Positions 34,437 through 36,466 of a DNA stretch of 36,466 nt are shown here, piece by piece (positions within the stretch are counted from its first letter, which is position 1; each line of letters begins with the position of its first letter). A model generated the notes under the pieces. It searched no databases. It was given only the letters and a program-made list of their open reading frames with translations, and was not told the DNA's origin. Source of the DNA: Tannerellaceae bacterium (GTDB lineage: Bacteria; Bacteroidota; Bacteroidia; Bacteroidales; Tannerellaceae). The translations under genes and the position numbers were made by a program. The stretch spans positions 1-36,466 of the forward strand of contig JAIRPK010000014.1 in the NCBI GenBank assembly GCA_031257015.1, in the 5' to 3' direction.

Positions 34437-36466
34437 ATGATTAAAAAAACATTTATCTATTTTCTTAATGACGGGCGCAAGGCGCTTTTGTCTTCATTGT
34501 TTCTTATGTGTATTCCTGTCGTTTTGCTTGCTCAGGGGCAAAAATTGGTGCAGGGTACGGTTTCCGATGCTAATGGGGAGCCGCTTATTGGTGTGAACGT
34601 GCTGGAAAAGGGAACGGCCAACGGTAGTATTACCGATATTGACGGCAAATATTCCCTTCGCGTGGAGAGTCGCAATGCAACTCTGGTGTTTTCTTTTATC
34701 GGATATGTAAAGCAGGAGGTAAGTGTCGGGAATAATTCCGTGATTAACATAAGCCTGGCGGAGGATACCCGCGTTATATCCGAAGTTGTGGTCACTGCCC
34801 TCGGTATTCGCCGGGAAGAAAAAGCGCTTGGATATTCGGTGCAGAAAGTCGACGGAGAAAAGCTCTCCATTGCCAAGGGATCGAGCGTGGCGACTTCATT
34901 AACAGGCAAGATTGCCGGCCTGAACGTGAAGAACAGTACCGAGTTTACGCGCGAGCCGTCCCTGACCCTGCGTGGGGCAAGCCCGCTTATTGTTATCGAC
35001 GGTGTGCCCTACCAGAGCGCTTCGCTGACGAATATCGCGGCCGAGGATATTGAATCCATCAATGTGCTGAAGGGTTCTACGGCTTCCGCTCTTTACGGCG
35101 CCCGCGGAGGAAACGGGGCGATCATGGTTACGACGAAAAAAGCACGGAAGGAGGGGCTGGATATTTCGATCGACAGTCATACCATGCTTCATGCCGGATT
35201 TCTTAAATTGCCTGAGGTGCAAAATTCATACAGCTCCGGCGCTAACGGGAAATATGCCCCCGGAGATTATGTGTGGGGCGACAAGCTGGACATGGGACGG
35301 ACGGCCAAGCAGTATGATCCGGTTACTTACGAGTGGCGCGAGCAGGAATTGACTTCCAAGGGGAAAGATAACTTTACCAATTTCCTTGAGCAGGCTTTCG
35401 TGACGAATAATAACATCAGCATTGCGCAGAAAGGGCAGTACGGCGGAATCCGCACCTCGCTCAACCATGTTTACAACAAAGGTCAGTACCCGAATAATAA
35501 CCAGCAGAAGTTTACATTCTCCGTTGGCGGGAATATTGATTACAAAAACTTCCATCTCGACGGAGGAATTACCTACAACAAGCGCTTTTTCTCCAACAAT
35601 ACCGGAACGGGCTATGGCGTGGGCAGCTTTATGTACAACCTTCTTATATGGACGGGTGCGGAATACGACCTGCGCGACTACCGGAATTACTGGAGGGCTG
35701 GAAAGGAGCAACAGCAGCAAAACTGGATGGACGAACTCTGGTATGACAATCCCTACTTCCTCGCTTATGCTCAAACATTCAGTAATCACTACGACTTGAC
35801 GAACAGTTACCTTAACATGTCCTACGATCTGGCCGAATGGCTCAAGCTCCAGGTTCGATTAGGCTCCGATGCCTATCGCGACCGTGACGAGCAGAAAAGA
35901 CCGATCAGCTCAAGGAGCAATCTGAAGGGACAGTATGAAACAAGAACCAGGTCAGGGTACAGCACGAATAATGATGCCTTGATTATTGCCGACAAACGCT
36001 TAGGCGACTTCAATATCGACGGATTCCTCGGCGGCTCGATCTTCTTCCGCGAAGGCGACGAGCATTATTCCTCAACGAGCAACGGATTGAACATGCCCGG
36101 CTTTTTCTCCCTTAATGCTTCGGTGGATCCGGCCGTGACCAACTCGTCGGTATCCAAGCAGCAGACCAACAGTATATACGGAAAGGCCGGCATTTCATGG
36201 CGAAGCGCGGTATTCGCGGAAGTGACGGGAAGAAACGACTGGGTTTCGACTTTGGCGGCTTCCGAAAGGTCGTACTTCTATCCGTCCGTATCAGGTAGCG
36301 TAATCCTTTCCGAATTTATTCCTCTTCCGAAGGTGTTCAACTTCTGGAAAGTAAGAGGATCGTGGACGCAAACCAAATATCCCGCCGGAGTGTATGACAT
36401 AAACTCAACTTATTCCGTATCCCGCAACTATTGGGGAGACATGACCGCAACTTTTTATCCCAAGTC
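34437..36466 (+). CDS. SusC/RagA-like TonB-dependent outer-membrane receptor (5' part, runs off window)
   Basis: This outer-membrane transporter for glycans or peptides normally pairs with a SusD lipoprotein. The ATG at 34437 opens a frame with no stop to the window end (676 codons). Residues 1-33 look like a signal peptide with a long charged lead ('FLMCIPVVLLAQGQ'). A carboxypeptidase-like domain follows ('VQGTVSDANGEPLIGVNVLE', 'GSITDIDGKYSL'), then the TonB-box region 'VISEVVVTALGIRREEKALG', and the plug domain with 'PLIVIDGVPY' and 'SINVLKGSTASALYGARGGN'. Barrel strands follow. The susD gene would be downstream, outside view. The inverted repeat just above it may control expression. Confidence 0.95.
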   Translation, partial: MIKKTFIYFLNDGRKALLSSLFLMCIPVVLLAQGQKLVQGTVSDANGEPLIGVNVLEKGTANGSITDIDGKYSLRVESRNATLVFSFIGYVKQEVSVGNNSVINISLAEDTRVISEVVVTALGIRREEKALGYSVQKVDGEKLSIAKGSSVATSLTGKIAGLNVKNSTEFTREPSLTLRGASPLIVIDGVPYQSASLTNIAAEDIESINVLKGSTASALYGARGGNGAIMVTTKKARKEGLDISIDSHTMLHAGFLKLPEVQNSYSSGANGKYAPGDYVWGDKLDMGRTAKQYDPVTYEWREQELTSKGKDNFTNFLEQAFVTNNNISIAQKGQYGGIRTSLNHVYNKGQYPNNNQQKFTFSVGGNIDYKNFHLDGGITYNKRFFSNNTGTGYGVGSFMYNLLIWTGAEYDLRDYRNYWRAGKEQQQQNWMDELWYDNPYFLAYAQTFSNHYDLTNSYLNMSYDLAEWLKLQVRLGSDAYRDRDEQKRPISSRSNLKGQYETRTRSGYSTNNDALIIADKRLGDFNIDGFLGGSIFFREGDEHYSSTSNGLNMPGFFSLNASVDPAVTNSSVSKQQTNSIYGKAGISWRSAVFAEVTGRNDWVSTLAASERSYFYPSVSGSVILSEFIPLPKVFNFWKVRGSWTQTKYPAGVYDINSTYSVSRNYWGDMTATFYPK

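Overview
The window looks like a chromosome segment of an anaerobic Bacteroidota (Bacteroidales-type) bacterium. Supporting signs are a fused SecDF, a truncated SusC/TonB receptor, a Bacteroidetes-type HU-like DNA-binding protein, serine palmitoyltransferase, single-chain pyruvate:ferredoxin oxidoreductase, a glycyl radical enzyme, and many matches to the Bacteroidetes promoter (TTTG or TTG, about 19-21 bases, TAnnTTTG). I cannot name the genus.

Layout. 1-500 is the 3' end of a group II intron whose maturase is frameshifted. 552-7160 (minus) holds secDF, then an HU-like protein/recQ pair. 7190-9060 is an extremely G+T-biased stretch carrying a GntP-family permease, followed by a secreted CE7 esterase. 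11118-15230 (plus) has an outer-membrane protein, then a DEAD-box helicase, dCMP deaminase and S41 protease in a likely operon. 15404-18161 (minus) has a split ThrE-type exporter and CreD. 18858-26146 (minus) has a trans-4-hydroxyproline dehydratase with its radical-SAM activase, and nifJ. A DUF4143-type ATPase follows (minus). 28395-31152 (plus) is a radical SAM/DUF4130/TrmN6 operon. A lipid kinase (minus) and serine palmitoyltransferase (plus) are divergent. The window ends inside a SusC-like gene.

How genes work together. HypD/HypE and NifJ point to amino-acid and pyruvate fermentation. SPT and the adjacent kinase suggest sphingolipid metabolism. The radical SAM and DUF4130 proteins are a conserved pair of unknown biochemistry with a presumed DNA-metabolism role.

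The most unusual material lies between genes. Four intergenic regions each hold a tandem array of a different short repeat that is largely hairpin-forming. One array has a 22-base period and three have 41-42-base periods. A diverged copy of the second array lies 23 kb away. A perfect 31-base inverted repeat flanks a promoter-like segment upstream of susC and may be an invertible switch. The open frame of the HU-like protein also continues upstream through the 22-base array to a well-placed promoter. No tRNA, rRNA or CRISPR array was seen.
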